DNA of 64,000 nucleotides from Flavobacterium sp. (GCF_028689845.1 NZ_JAQVCH010000007.1:1-64000); one strand, 5' to 3'. Positions 35,616 to 43,462 are shown, counted from the stretch's first letter. Notes: a model not told the origin generated them from the letters alone. Numbers and translations: made by a program.

Positions 35616-36092
35616 ATGAGTACAATATCTTATTACACCGCAGAGGGTTTAAAAAAACTAAAAGAAGAATTAGAAAATTTAAAACATATTGAACGTCCAA
35701 AAGCGTCACAAGCTATTGCAGAAGCTCGAGACAAAGGCGATTTGTCTGAAAATGCAGAATATGATGCAGCCAAAGAAGCACAAGGATTATTAGAATTGCG
35801 AATTTCTAAAATGGAAGAAGTGTATTCTAATGCGAGATTAATTGACGAATCGCAATTAGACATGACAAAAGCCTTGGTTTTATCGAATGTAAAAATAAAA
35901 AACCAAGCGAATGGCATGGAAATGAAATACACGTTGGTTGCTGAAAGTGAGGCGGATTTAAAAGCAGGAAAAATATCAGTAACATCACCTATCGGAAAAG
36001 GTTTATTAGGAAAATCAGTAGGTGATATTGCCGAAATCACGGTGCCAAACGGTATCTTAAAATTTGAAATTTTAGAAATCTCGAGAGATTAA
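35616..36092 (+). CDS. greA: Transcription elongation factor GreA
   Basis: GreA rescues backtracked RNA polymerase by stimulating transcript cleavage. The 158 residues form an N-terminal coiled coil with RDKGDLSENAEYDAAKEAQ (the acidic DxSEN tip, about 42-60) and a C-terminal FKBP-like domain ending SPIGKGLLGKSVGDIAEI. Length and motifs are standard. The HIT gene follows 12 bp downstream, so they share a transcript. Confidence 0.96.
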   Translation: MSTISYYTAEGLKKLKEELENLKHIERPKASQAIAEARDKGDLSENAEYDAAKEAQGLLELRISKMEEVYSNARLIDESQLDMTKALVLSNVKIKNQANGMEMKYTLVAESEADLKAGKISVTSPIGKGLLGKSVGDIAEITVPNGILKFEILEISRD

Positions 36093-36104
36093 TTCTGTAA
36101 AAAA

Positions 36105-36494
36105 ATGGCGAGTATATTCACTAAAATTATCGAAGGAGAAATTCCGTGTTATAAAATAGCAGAAGACGACCAATTCATTGCTTTTTTAGATGTAAATCCG
36201 AATGCAGAAGGACATACTTTATGTGTTCCAAAGCAAGAAATCAATAAGATTTTTGATATGGACGAGGCCCATTATCTTCAATTAATGCAATTTTCTAGAA
36301 AAGTAGCCAAAGCTCTTGAAAAATCAGTGGATTGTAAACGAATTGGAATGAGCGTCATCGGCTTGGAAGTGCCACATGTGCACGTACATTTAATTCCGCT
36401 TACCGATATGGAAGACGCACGTTTTCAACGAAAAGTGAGTTTGTCTAAAGAAGCTTTTGAAGATATAGCAAACAAAATCAAATTAAATTTATAA
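36105..36494 (+). CDS. HIT family nucleotide-binding hydrolase
   Basis: The 129 residues have the histidine-triad signature HVHVHLIP near 90-97 and NPNAEGHTLCVPK upstream; the family hydrolyses nucleoside phosphoramidates or dinucleotides. ASIFTKIIEGEIPCYKI is the usual HIT start. The triad sequence fits Hint-type proteins. The physiological substrate is unknown. It is the second gene after greA and ends before the terminator at 36498. Confidence 0.93.
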   Translation: MASIFTKIIEGEIPCYKIAEDDQFIAFLDVNPNAEGHTLCVPKQEINKIFDMDEAHYLQLMQFSRKVAKALEKSVDCKRIGMSVIGLEVPHVHVHLIPLTDMEDARFQRKVSLSKEAFEDIANKIKLNL

Positions 36495-36497
36495 ATT

Positions 36498-36525
36498 AAA
36501 AATCCCGAGCTATCGGGATTTTTTT
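36498..36525. terminator. Terminator after greA-HIT
   Basis: The perfect stem AAAAATCCCGA / TCGGGATTTTT with loop GCTA is flanked by A- and T-runs. It also serves the convergent minus-strand gene, whose stop lies in its T-run. Confidence 0.88.
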
Positions 36526-37003
36526 ATTTCCTTTTTGTTAATTCTTTGGGAAAGGATTCTAAATTGTCAATTTTGATATTTATTGTCGTATCGATGATTC
36601 CCTTTTTTAAGAAAAAGATTTTTGAATTATCAAAAAGAGCATTGATGTTTTCATTTTTTTCAAAATAGACATTTTTTGCCGTTAAAAACTCTGATAAGTC
36701 GATTCTACTTGAACTTGCGGAAACAATAAATAGGCAAGTTGAATCAGTTAAACTCGATTCGATCGTTTTGGCAAAAAACTGATTGCATGAATGACAATTT
36801 TTATGTGTTAAAATAAACACTTTTGAATACTTTTCGCTTAAAGTCAATTTGTGGTTTTCAGACAAATAATCGCTTAATTCCTTGGTGCTTTTTTCTTTTT
36901 CAGAAAGTATTTTACCCTCGCAAGAAAGCAGCAATAAAAAGCAGCAATAAAAAGCAATTCTAGTTGTAAACATCAAATATTTTCTTGTCTTTTTCATCTT
37001 CAT
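36524..37003 (-). CDS. Exported thioredoxin-like protein with an NCHSC motif
   Basis: There is no family I can name. The N-terminus holds a hydrophobic stretch FYCCFLLLLSC with a plausible lipid Cys near 28; starts at 37003, 36997 or 36973 are all possible. The mature part reads VFILTHKNCHSCNQFFAKTI, a beta strand followed by C-x-x-C as in thioredoxin folds, although the usual cis-proline strand is not clear. The start overlaps the preceding beta-propeller gene by up to 44 bp, so the two are translationally coupled. It is the third and last gene of the minus-strand cassette. Confidence 0.7.
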   Translation of the reverse strand: MKMKKTRKYLMFTTRIAFYCCFLLLLSCEGKILSEKEKSTKELSDYLSENHKLTLSEKYSKVFILTHKNCHSCNQFFAKTIESSLTDSTCLFIVSASSSRIDLSEFLTAKNVYFEKNENINALFDNSKIFFLKKGIIDTTINIKIDNLESFPKELTKRK

Positions 37004-38120
37004 ACCTATTTAAAACCAACAAACCTTTTTGTGTCGCAATGCAATAATACGGCGAATGGGTACCATAATCGAATTTAGTTTCTTTTACTTTTTTCAAATT
37101 TTTATCATACATTAAGATAGAAAAAGGTCTATATTTTATGTCTTGACCTTCTTTTTTGCTGAAATCGTGAGCAAGGATGACATAGAATAGTTCTTTTTTT
37201 TCGTTGTATAATAAATCAAAAATACTTGCCTCGGATTGTAGCTTTTGACTGCTTACTTTGCCAAATGCAGCATGATTATCTTTTGAGAGTTCAACAGGTT
37301 GAACACCAACAGTAGAATAGTCAGAAATCACTTTTATTTTATCAACAAGATCCATCGTTTTTTTATCTAACCGCAAGATTAAATTAGAGTAGTGACTAAA
37401 AAGAAGTAGTTCATCCTCAATTTCTCGGCAATAAAAGGCTTCTGAAAAAGCATACGGTTTTTGATGAAATTTTTTATAATTATTCTCTTTTGAAAAAGTT
37501 ATTGAAATTGAGTCTGTCAAATAGTTATCTACAGCTATCAAATCAGGGTTTTTTAAAAATTGTTCGTAATAATATTTTCCACATTCTAAAGTGCCGACTT
37601 TATATTTTTCAAAATAATCATTAAAAGCATTATTATACCAAGAGCAATTGACGTGAATTTTTTTTGAAGAATAAGAAAAATTTGAAAGAGAGGAAAATCT
37701 AAACATAAAAAGATCACCCTTTTCATTTGCAGCGAACTTACTTAAATCGTTGTTTACTTTTATTTGTCCTCGCTTGTTAATAAGCACTATTTTTTCAGAA
37801 CCAAAAACAACAATAGAATCCAAGTTACGAACAAAGATTGCTTCAATCTTTTGAATAATATTGCTAACTTCTTTTAGAGGAATCGAATCAACTTTGGCAC
37901 CTTCTAAATCATAAAAAAATAATTTTTTCTGTGTATATGGCTCCGAAATGTAAAATAATTGCCTTTGTTTTGTGAAGTCGTAATAAATACCTCTAGAAAT
38001 TCCACCAAATTCAAACGGAATGTCAAAAGTTATGGTTTGCGATATTTCTTTACTGTCCTGTTTCTTGCAAGAAGTAAAGACTAGCAAAATCAAGAGTAAA
38101 ATAAATAGTTTTTTATTCAT
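36960..38120 (-). CDS. Lipoprotein with a six-bladed beta-propeller-like fold (DUF4221-like)
   Basis: The signal MNKKLFILLLILLVFTSC has its lipid Cys at 18. The 386 residues carry repeated four-strand units (GISRGIYYDF, LFFYDLEGAKVDSI, KIVLINKRGQI, YYCIATQKGLLVLNRYED) resembling the 6-bladed propeller lipoproteins of Bacteroidota known as DUF4221 or BF3164-like; the match is from memory. These sit in small exported-protein cassettes of unknown role. Here it lies between a WGCWG-motif lipoprotein and a CxxC protein. Confidence 0.7.
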   Translation of the reverse strand: MNKKLFILLLILLVFTSCKKQDSKEISQTITFDIPFEFGGISRGIYYDFTKQRQLFYISEPYTQKKLFFYDLEGAKVDSIPLKEVSNIIQKIEAIFVRNLDSIVVFGSEKIVLINKRGQIKVNNDLSKFAANEKGDLFMFRFSSLSNFSYSSKKIHVNCSWYNNAFNDYFEKYKVGTLECGKYYYEQFLKNPDLIAVDNYLTDSISITFSKENNYKKFHQKPYAFSEAFYCREIEDELLLFSHYSNLILRLDKKTMDLVDKIKVISDYSTVGVQPVELSKDNHAAFGKVSSQKLQSEASIFDLLYNEKKELFYVILAHDFSKKEGQDIKYRPFSILMYDKNLKKVKETKFDYGTHSPYYCIATQKGLLVLNRYEDEKDKKIFDVYN

Positions 38121-38130
38121 TTTTTTATAA

Positions 38131-38158
38131 GGCTCACTTACCTATTGGCAAATGAGCC
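38131..38158 (-). other. Intercistronic hairpin in the lipoprotein cassette
   Basis: GGCTCA and TGAGCC (extendable to 8 of 9 pairs) face each other across a 16-nt loop in the 49-bp gap between the small lipoprotein gene and the propeller gene. No T-run follows, so processing or partial attenuation is more likely than full termination. Confidence 0.4.
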
Positions 38159-38169
38159 ATTTAAATATA

Positions 38170-38625
38170 TTACTCAAAAATAGGATAAACTCTTTTGATA
38201 TTTTTATTATTGTCTTCAAAAATAAAATAATGGTCTTTTGTTCCCACTTTAGTTTTGATTTTTAATACAAGATTTCCATTTGATGTTGCGTTGATTATAT
38301 CTTGCTCAAAATAGTCCAATAAGTCACTAGTACGAACTGTAAATATTTCTTTCACAAGGTTAGAGTTTTCTTTCATTACTGCATCCATCAAAGGAAGGAT
38401 TGTATTAGTAAATGAAACTTTGTTAGGAGTAACAATTACTTCTGGTAAACAATCAGTGGGAGGGCCCCAACACCCCCAAGTATTACCATCGTCGTGATAC
38501 GTGGTTATTTTTCCGATAGCTACCCTCTCATTTAAGCCAGCTTGCTGTACTTCTGTCGTTTCGTCATTACTTTCACAATTGAAAAGAAAAAATGACATTG
38601 CCGAAATTAACATGATTTTTTTCAT
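38170..38625 (-). CDS. Small lipoprotein with a GNTWGCWGPPTDC motif
   Basis: I do not recognise it. The signal MKKIMLISAMSFFLFNC has its lipid Cys at 17. A Glu/Thr-rich linker leads to TYHDDGNTWGCWGPPTDCLP near 43-62, with two cysteines six residues apart around a Trp-Gly-Pro-Pro core, followed by an alpha/beta region of about 85 residues without cysteines. It is the first gene of the minus-strand cassette, divergent from the XRE regulator gene. The motif looks like a small disulfide loop; the downstream CxxC protein could act on it, but that is inference. Confidence 0.68.
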   Translation of the reverse strand: MKKIMLISAMSFFLFNCESNDETTEVQQAGLNERVAIGKITTYHDDGNTWGCWGPPTDCLPEVIVTPNKVSFTNTILPLMDAVMKENSNLVKEIFTVRTSDLLDYFEQDIINATSNGNLVLKIKTKVGTKDHYFIFEDNNKNIKRVYPIFE

Positions 38626-38682
38626 AATTAAATGTTTTTAAAATTAATAATATATTTACTTGCTTACAAATTTTTTAAAAAC

Positions 38683-38690
38683 TAAATTTG
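38683..38690 (+). promoter_or_regulatory. -7 promoter element of the XRE regulator gene
   Basis: TAAATTTG matches TAnnTTTG, 58 bp before the ATG. The inverted repeats at 38696-38732 lie just downstream, where a bound repressor would block transcription. Confidence 0.6.
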
Positions 38691-38695
38691 TTTCC

Positions 38696-38711
38696 TATTC
38701 AATAATGAATA
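38696..38711. promoter_or_regulatory. Candidate operator 1 (TATTC-N6-GAATA)
   Basis: The perfect inverted repeat TATTCAATAATGAATA lies between the XRE promoter and its ATG, in the 123-bp divergent region. Its half-site TATTC recurs at 38722 and 38743. Confidence 0.5.
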
Positions 38712-38721
38712 TTAGTAATCT

Positions 38722-38732
38722 TATTCTGAATA
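38722..38732. promoter_or_regulatory. Candidate operator 2 (TATTC-N1-GAATA)
   Basis: The palindrome TATTCTGAATA has the same half-sites as candidate operator 1; the centres are about 23-24 bp apart, close to two helical turns. A third TATTC (38743-38747) touches the start codon. Confidence 0.5.
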
Positions 38733-38748
38733 TAATACATTTTATTCA

Positions 38749-39123
38749 ATGTCTATCGGCTTTAAAATTAAAAAGTTACGTGAAGAGAAGAAGCTGTCTC
38801 AGCCTGAGTTGGCAGATATTTTGATGATTTCTCAATCTAAACTCTCAAATATTGAAAATGGGCAGACAAAAAGCATTGATTTTTTGTTAATGGATAAAGT
38901 TTGTCATTATTTTGAAAAAGATTTTGAGTTTTTTATAGAAAATACCACCCAAATAAATAATATTAAAAAATTAGATGGCAGTATAAACAATCATGGTACC
39001 ATCAATCTATTTCCAGAGGTAATAATTTCTGAGATAAGAAAATTAGTTGAAGATAATAAAGATAAAGAAAACCTCATTTTAGCTTTAAGAGAGGAAAACA
39101 AGAATTTAAGAAACGGTAAATAA
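38749..39123 (+). CDS. XRE-family helix-turn-helix regulator with a coiled-coil tail
   Basis: Residues 1-65 are a Cro/C1-type HTH (IKKLREEKKLSQPELADILMISQSKLSNIENG). A glycine/asparagine bridge (DGSINNHGTINLF) follows, then a C-terminal helix rich in Glu, Lys and Asn (SEIRKLVEDNKDKENLILALREEN), probably a dimerising coiled coil. The 124 residues are compact for the family. It is transcribed divergently from the lipoprotein cassette and has TATTC/GAATA repeats in front of it, so it probably controls itself and the cassette. Confidence 0.85.
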   Translation: MSIGFKIKKLREEKKLSQPELADILMISQSKLSNIENGQTKSIDFLLMDKVCHYFEKDFEFFIENTTQINNIKKLDGSINNHGTINLFPEVIISEIRKLVEDNKDKENLILALREENKNLRNGK

Positions 39124-39204
39124 AATTTTTCTAAAGCTTCCTAAAACCAACAACGATTAAATTTCTTTTTTTGATTTTATGCTTAAATTCGTATACGAAA
39201 TAGG

Positions 39205-40635
39205 TTATTCTTTTATCAGTTTAATTGTTTTCTTTTGATTAGAAGTTCCTTCAATTGTCAATAAATACATTCCATTTGAAAGTGTTTCAAGATTAATTTC
39301 TTTGATACTTTCAGTAGCGTTTTTAGTTACGGATATTGTTTTGCCTAACAAATCTGTAACCGTAGCTTTTTCAACAAAACTAGCTGAAGAAATAGTAACC
39401 ACATTAGTACAAGGGTTTGGATAAACGGAAGTATTGCTAAAACCTTCTTCTGCAATACTCAACGCACCAGTAATGTTAAACGGATGCGTTATCGTTTGAC
39501 CTTGGTAGGTTGCTTGCCACTTCCACTCACCATTCATGTTGTAAACGCCAGAATAATACCAATACCAGTAGGACGCATAATAATTATCAGTAAAATTAAA
39601 ATTAAAATTATATAAAATAGAATTATCAGGACGTATGATTTTAAGATTGATGGTAGTGCCAGCTACTTGGTCTCTCATGTAAATTCCAAAATAAACAGTA
39701 TTGGCGGCATCAAAATCATTGCTTTCATTTGGGGTCTCAGTGGTTGGACAGTCAGGAAAAATAGGTGCTGCAGAATGTGTCAGTACAGCGTTGATGTTTG
39801 GATTGGAATACGGCTTTTGATTTTCCCACCAACTAGCTGCATTTAAATCGTTGCAAGCACCTGCATAAGGATCTATCAAAATGTCTTGTCCCGTTCCGTT
39901 CCATTCAACTTCAGAATAAACTTCAAAATGTAAATGAGGGCCTGTTGAGTTCCCTGAGCTTCCAACAATACCTAAAAACTCTCCTGCAACAACACTGTCG
40001 CCGACATTCTTAGTGGTCAATGAGTTTTGTTTCATATGGCCGTATAAGGCAACGCTTCCATCAGCATGCTGAATGTATACTGCATTCCATAGATTGTTAT
40101 TGAAAGCACAACTTCTATCTAATTGTGCTCCTTGTTTAGCTATAATTTGTCCGGGTGCAGCAGCAATAATTTCAACTTCATTATTGTCCATCATTTTCCA
40201 AGTAAAAGGCCAAGTAAAAATATCAACGCCAAGATGATTGTAGCCAGCCGCTGTGTCATAGGTTTTGGTGCCGCAGTTATAGTCTGTTAATTGGTTCGGA
40301 TAGGCTTCGTTATGATCCATATAGCCCGAAATCGACCACACGTCGTTATAAGTAACGCCAGCAGCCTTTTGGATTGGCCAAATAAATGATGGGTGTCCGC
40401 CCGCTATTTGGAGCAATGGATTAAACGCTAATTTGTCTTGAGCATTTAACTGTTGGATACCATTTTTTATTTCAACTTTAACCGCTACTCTTTGGGCGTC
40501 TGTCAAACAAGGTGAATGGCTTTCATTAAACTTATATTCGCCTCCACCGGCTGGAGTCAAATCTTGTGCTAAAGTTTCTACTGAAAAAACGAATGTAGAA
40601 ACAATCAATAAAAGGAAAGTAAAGTGTGATTTCAT
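39205..40635 (-). CDS. Secreted M23 family metallopeptidase with a type IX secretion sorting domain
   Basis: After a signal peptide (MKSHFTFLLLIVSTFVFS) the LytM/M23 domain has the zinc motif HLGVD near 150 and HLHFEV near 235, with GNSTGPHLHFE typical of active peptidoglycan or protein endopeptidases. A beta-sandwich domain follows. The last 75 residues (SVYPNPCTNVVTISS, then VTDLLGKTI, and GMYLLTIEG) are a type A CTD that directs export through the type IX system, which gldD/gldE in this window support. Peptide cross-links or elastin-like substrates are possible. Confidence 0.93.
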   Translation of the reverse strand: MKSHFTFLLLIVSTFVFSVETLAQDLTPAGGGEYKFNESHSPCLTDAQRVAVKVEIKNGIQQLNAQDKLAFNPLLQIAGGHPSFIWPIQKAAGVTYNDVWSISGYMDHNEAYPNQLTDYNCGTKTYDTAAGYNHLGVDIFTWPFTWKMMDNNEVEIIAAAPGQIIAKQGAQLDRSCAFNNNLWNAVYIQHADGSVALYGHMKQNSLTTKNVGDSVVAGEFLGIVGSSGNSTGPHLHFEVYSEVEWNGTGQDILIDPYAGACNDLNAASWWENQKPYSNPNINAVLTHSAAPIFPDCPTTETPNESNDFDAANTVYFGIYMRDQVAGTTINLKIIRPDNSILYNFNFNFTDNYYASYWYWYYSGVYNMNGEWKWQATYQGQTITHPFNITGALSIAEEGFSNTSVYPNPCTNVVTISSASFVEKATVTDLLGKTISVTKNATESIKEINLETLSNGMYLLTIEGTSNQKKTIKLIKE

Positions 40636-40810
40636 AAATTAATATTTTAAAGGTTATACTATTACATCGATTTATTGTCAAAATGTGAGCAAAAAAAATA
40701 AAAATAAACAATAAAGAGTGTTAAAGCTATTGAGTATAAACACATAAACAGCTAAAAGACAGCATTTTATTGAATTAATTTTTAAACGAAAATAATTGAA
40801 TAAAATAAAT

Positions 40811-40903
40811 TCAGTAACCAACTTGGCGAAGTATTCTTCTGAAAAGCTCTTCCATTAGCTCTTCCTTTTCGGATTCCTTTGGATGATAATAAACTATGCC
40901 TTC
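40811..40903 (-). pseudogene. Possible C-terminal gene remnant after the histidine kinase
   Basis: In a second frame overlapping the kinase stop, 30 sense codons read EGIVYYHPKESEKEELMEEL and on to RRILRQVGY and a stop. The composition looks like a real protein end, but there is no plausible start before it. The rest of the 258-bp gap to the M23 gene shows nothing else. It may be chance. Confidence 0.25.
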
Positions 40904-42042
40904 TTAAAGCTAACCACCATCGTACTGCCTTTATTAATTTCGGAATGATGTACTTTAATTTTGCCTTTGTGGTATTCTTCCACAATTCGTTTGGTTAAAG
41001 AAAGGCCTAATCCCCAACCGCGTTTTTTGGTTGTAAATCCAGGTTCAAAAATCTTCTTAAATTGACTTTTCGGAATTCCTTTCCCGGAATCAGAGATATA
41101 AATTTTTACTTCTGATTCATCATCAATAATATTCAAGGATAATTTTCCGCGACCCTTCATGGCATCGATTGCATTTTTAACCAAATTTTCGATTGTCCAA
41201 CTATGCAATGCTGCGTTAAAATTAACAAATACAGGATGTGAAGGCCCTAAAAATGTAAATTCTACCTGTTTAGAAAAACGTGATTTTAGATAATCATAAG
41301 ATTGCTCCGTCTCAGAAACAAGATCTAATTTTTCTAAAATCGGTTCGGAGCCCACTTTTGAAAAGCGGTCCGTTATCGTTTGCAAACGCGAAATATCTTT
41401 TTCAATTTCAGAAATGGTACTTTGACTGACGTTTTCAGATTTTAAGATTTCTAACCAGCCAATTAAGGAAGATAACGGTGTGCCAATTTGATGAGCCGTT
41501 TCTTTGGCCATTCCAGCCCACAATTTATTTTGCGTTGCAATTTTAGAGGTTTGATAAAAATTGAAAACCAACATCCCAAAGAGAAAAATAATGAGTAATA
41601 ATGCCAGCGGATAATACTTTAATTTGTTTAATAAAGAAGAATCACCATAATATAAATATTGAAATTTACCCGCTACATATTCCATCACAATGGGGTCATT
41701 TTCCTTTTTTAATTTTGATAAAACACTGCGGAGTTTTACAGAATCTGTTTCCTCATTTTCTTCTAAATTCGTGGTGTTAATGATTTTATCGTTTTCATCC
41801 GTCACAATTATTGGAATCGTAGTTGTATTACTGATGATTTTTAAAGGTAAACTAATATCGGCATCCACATCAGAAGTAAATACGTTGGTTTGGGCTTCTG
41901 CCCACAGTTCCATTTTTAATCGTTCATCTTGTTTGAAACGTTGAAAAAAAGTATACGTATTCCAAAGTATTAAGGAAACAATCACAAAAGAAGCTAAAAT
42001 TAAAACCCAGCGTGTCGCATTTCGACTGTCGGAAAACTGCAT
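40894..42042 (-). CDS. Sensor histidine kinase
   Basis: The 382 residues have transmembrane helices at about 12-29 and 145-162 enclosing a 115-residue extracytoplasmic sensor. The dimerisation/phosphoacceptor helix follows with His184 (AKETAHQIGTPLSSLIGW), then an HATPase domain with the N box (ENLVKNAIDAM), G1 (ISDSGKGIP) and G2 (GWGLGLSLTKRIVEEYH). No response regulator gene is adjacent, so it is an orphan whose partner and signal are unknown. It is divergent from the flavin reductase gene. Confidence 0.92.
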   Translation of the reverse strand: MQFSDSRNATRWVLILASFVIVSLILWNTYTFFQRFKQDERLKMELWAEAQTNVFTSDVDADISLPLKIISNTTTIPIIVTDENDKIINTTNLEENEETDSVKLRSVLSKLKKENDPIVMEYVAGKFQYLYYGDSSLLNKLKYYPLALLLIIFLFGMLVFNFYQTSKIATQNKLWAGMAKETAHQIGTPLSSLIGWLEILKSENVSQSTISEIEKDISRLQTITDRFSKVGSEPILEKLDLVSETEQSYDYLKSRFSKQVEFTFLGPSHPVFVNFNAALHSWTIENLVKNAIDAMKGRGKLSLNIIDDESEVKIYISDSGKGIPKSQFKKIFEPGFTTKKRGWGLGLSLTKRIVEEYHKGKIKVHHSEINKGSTMVVSFKKA

Positions 42043-42119
42043 AAAAATGTATTTACGATAAATGTACTAAAATCTACTCGGAAATTAAAAAATCAACTCG
42101 CAATTCCTTTTCCTTTTTA

Positions 42120-42127
42120 TACATTTG
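42120..42127 (+). promoter_or_regulatory. -7 promoter element of the flavin reductase gene
   Basis: TACATTTG matches TAnnTTTG, 16 bp before the ATG at 42144, predicting a short leader. Confidence 0.6.
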
Positions 42128-42143
42128 TAAAAATATAAATCAG

Positions 42144-43022
42144 ATGATTAGCATTTCGCCACAAGAAATTTCGCCTGTTCAATTACAAGGTTATTTGCAA
42201 AGTGCTGTTGGTCCACGACCCATTGCTTTTGCTAGTACGATAGATGAGGCCGGAAATCCTAATTTATCACCGTTTAGTTTTTTTAATGTGTTTAGTTCTA
42301 ATCCACCGATTTTAATTTTTTCTCCTGCTCGACGCGTGCGAGACAATACGATAAAACACACCTTAATCAATTGTAAAACTACGCGAGAAGTGGTTATTAA
42401 TGTGGTAAATTATGCTATTGTTCAGCAAGCGTCATTATCTAGTACAGAGTATGCAGATGGAGTGAATGAGTTTTTGAAATCGGGGTTAACCATGTTGCCT
42501 TCTGATGAGGTTGGTCCTTTTCGAGTGGCCGAAAGTCCGGTTCAATTTGAATGTAAAGTAAACGATATTATTAGTTTGGGTTCAGAAGGTGGAGCAGGGA
42601 ATTTAATCATTTGTGAAGTAGTCAAATTACATATAGACGAACGTATTTTAGATAAAAATGGAAACATCGACCAGCATCAAATTGATTTAGTGTCAAGGAT
42701 GGGAGGAAGTTGGTATTCGCGAGCTAATCAAGGTCTTTTTGAAATTCCAAAACCATTGGCAACCTTAGGAATTGGCGTAGATGAAATTCCGCTTTTTGTC
42801 AAAGAAAGTCCCGTTTTCGACGGGAACGATTTAGGGATGTTAGGCAATGTAGAAAGTTTGCCAACATTAGAAGAAATTGATATATTTGTAAAAGAAAATA
42901 TTCAGGTGAAAGGGGTGTTGAGTTCGGCAGATGAAATGAAAGTGCATCATAAAGCCAAAGAATATTTATTAAAACAAGACGCTTTGTCGGCTTGGAAAGT
43001 ACTATTAGCCAAACGAGTATAA
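42144..43022 (+). CDS. Flavin reductase family (FMN-binding split-barrel) protein
   Basis: Residues 1-200 match the flavin reductase-like FMN-binding fold: AVGPRPIAFASTIDEAGNPNLSPFSFFNVFSSNPP is the family start, with VHHK-type residues later. The 292-residue protein has a C-terminal extension (about 205-292) beyond the usual 200 residues. Substrate and electron acceptor are unknown. DUF3127 follows 34 bp downstream on the same strand, probably in one operon. Confidence 0.9.
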   Translation: MISISPQEISPVQLQGYLQSAVGPRPIAFASTIDEAGNPNLSPFSFFNVFSSNPPILIFSPARRVRDNTIKHTLINCKTTREVVINVVNYAIVQQASLSSTEYADGVNEFLKSGLTMLPSDEVGPFRVAESPVQFECKVNDIISLGSEGGAGNLIICEVVKLHIDERILDKNGNIDQHQIDLVSRMGGSWYSRANQGLFEIPKPLATLGIGVDEIPLFVKESPVFDGNDLGMLGNVESLPTLEEIDIFVKENIQVKGVLSSADEMKVHHKAKEYLLKQDALSAWKVLLAKRV

Positions 43023-43056
43023 TATAAGCCAATTAATAATTTTAAAAATCAAGAGT

Positions 43057-43434
43057 ATGGAAGTTACAGGAAAAGTAAAAGTTGTTGGAGAAGTACAACA
43101 AGTAAGCCCAACATTTAAAAAAAGAGAACTAGTAGTTACTACAGAAGAGCAGTATCCACAAAGTATCATGGTTGAATTTGTACAAGATAAAACTGATTTA
43201 TTGAATTCGGTTTCCGTTGGGGAAAACGTAAAAGTTTCAATAAATTTAGGAGGAAGAGAATGGGTAAATCCACAAGGGGAAACTAAATATTTTAATTCTA
43301 TTAAAGGTTGGAGAATTGAGAAAATACAATCAGAAGCTCCTGCAGCAGCTCCAATGCCACCAATGCCAGCCGCTCAAGCTTTTGAGCCTGCCACAAACTT
43401 TAATGAAGAAGAGCATGATGATTTGCCTTTCTAA
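43057..43434 (+). CDS. DUF3127 OB-like protein with an SSB-type acidic C-terminal tip
   Basis: Residues 1-88 are the DUF3127 domain (MEVTGKVKVVGEVQQVSPTF; GGREWVNPQGETKYFNSIKGW), a five-strand OB-like arrangement recalling SSB (VNPQGETKYF like the SSB beta-4/5 region). An Ala/Pro-rich flexible linker (about 94-113) ends in EEEHDDLPF. That tip is the SSB-Ct signature (acidic residues, then Pro-Phe) used to dock replication and repair proteins. Family members have no established role. I infer an accessory ssDNA-binding or SSB-decoy function. It lies between flavin reductase and aat. Confidence 0.85.
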   Translation: MEVTGKVKVVGEVQQVSPTFKKRELVVTTEEQYPQSIMVEFVQDKTDLLNSVSVGENVKVSINLGGREWVNPQGETKYFNSIKGWRIEKIQSEAPAAAPMPPMPAAQAFEPATNFNEEEHDDLPF

Positions 43435-43462
43435 TCAAAGTGTATAAAAAATATAAATCAGC

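Noticed and set aside
40782..40985. 67-residue minus-strand open frame at the kinase 3' end
   Set aside because: Most of it is an alternate frame of the kinase C-terminus; composition is not protein-like apart from the different-frame tail noted at 40811-40903.
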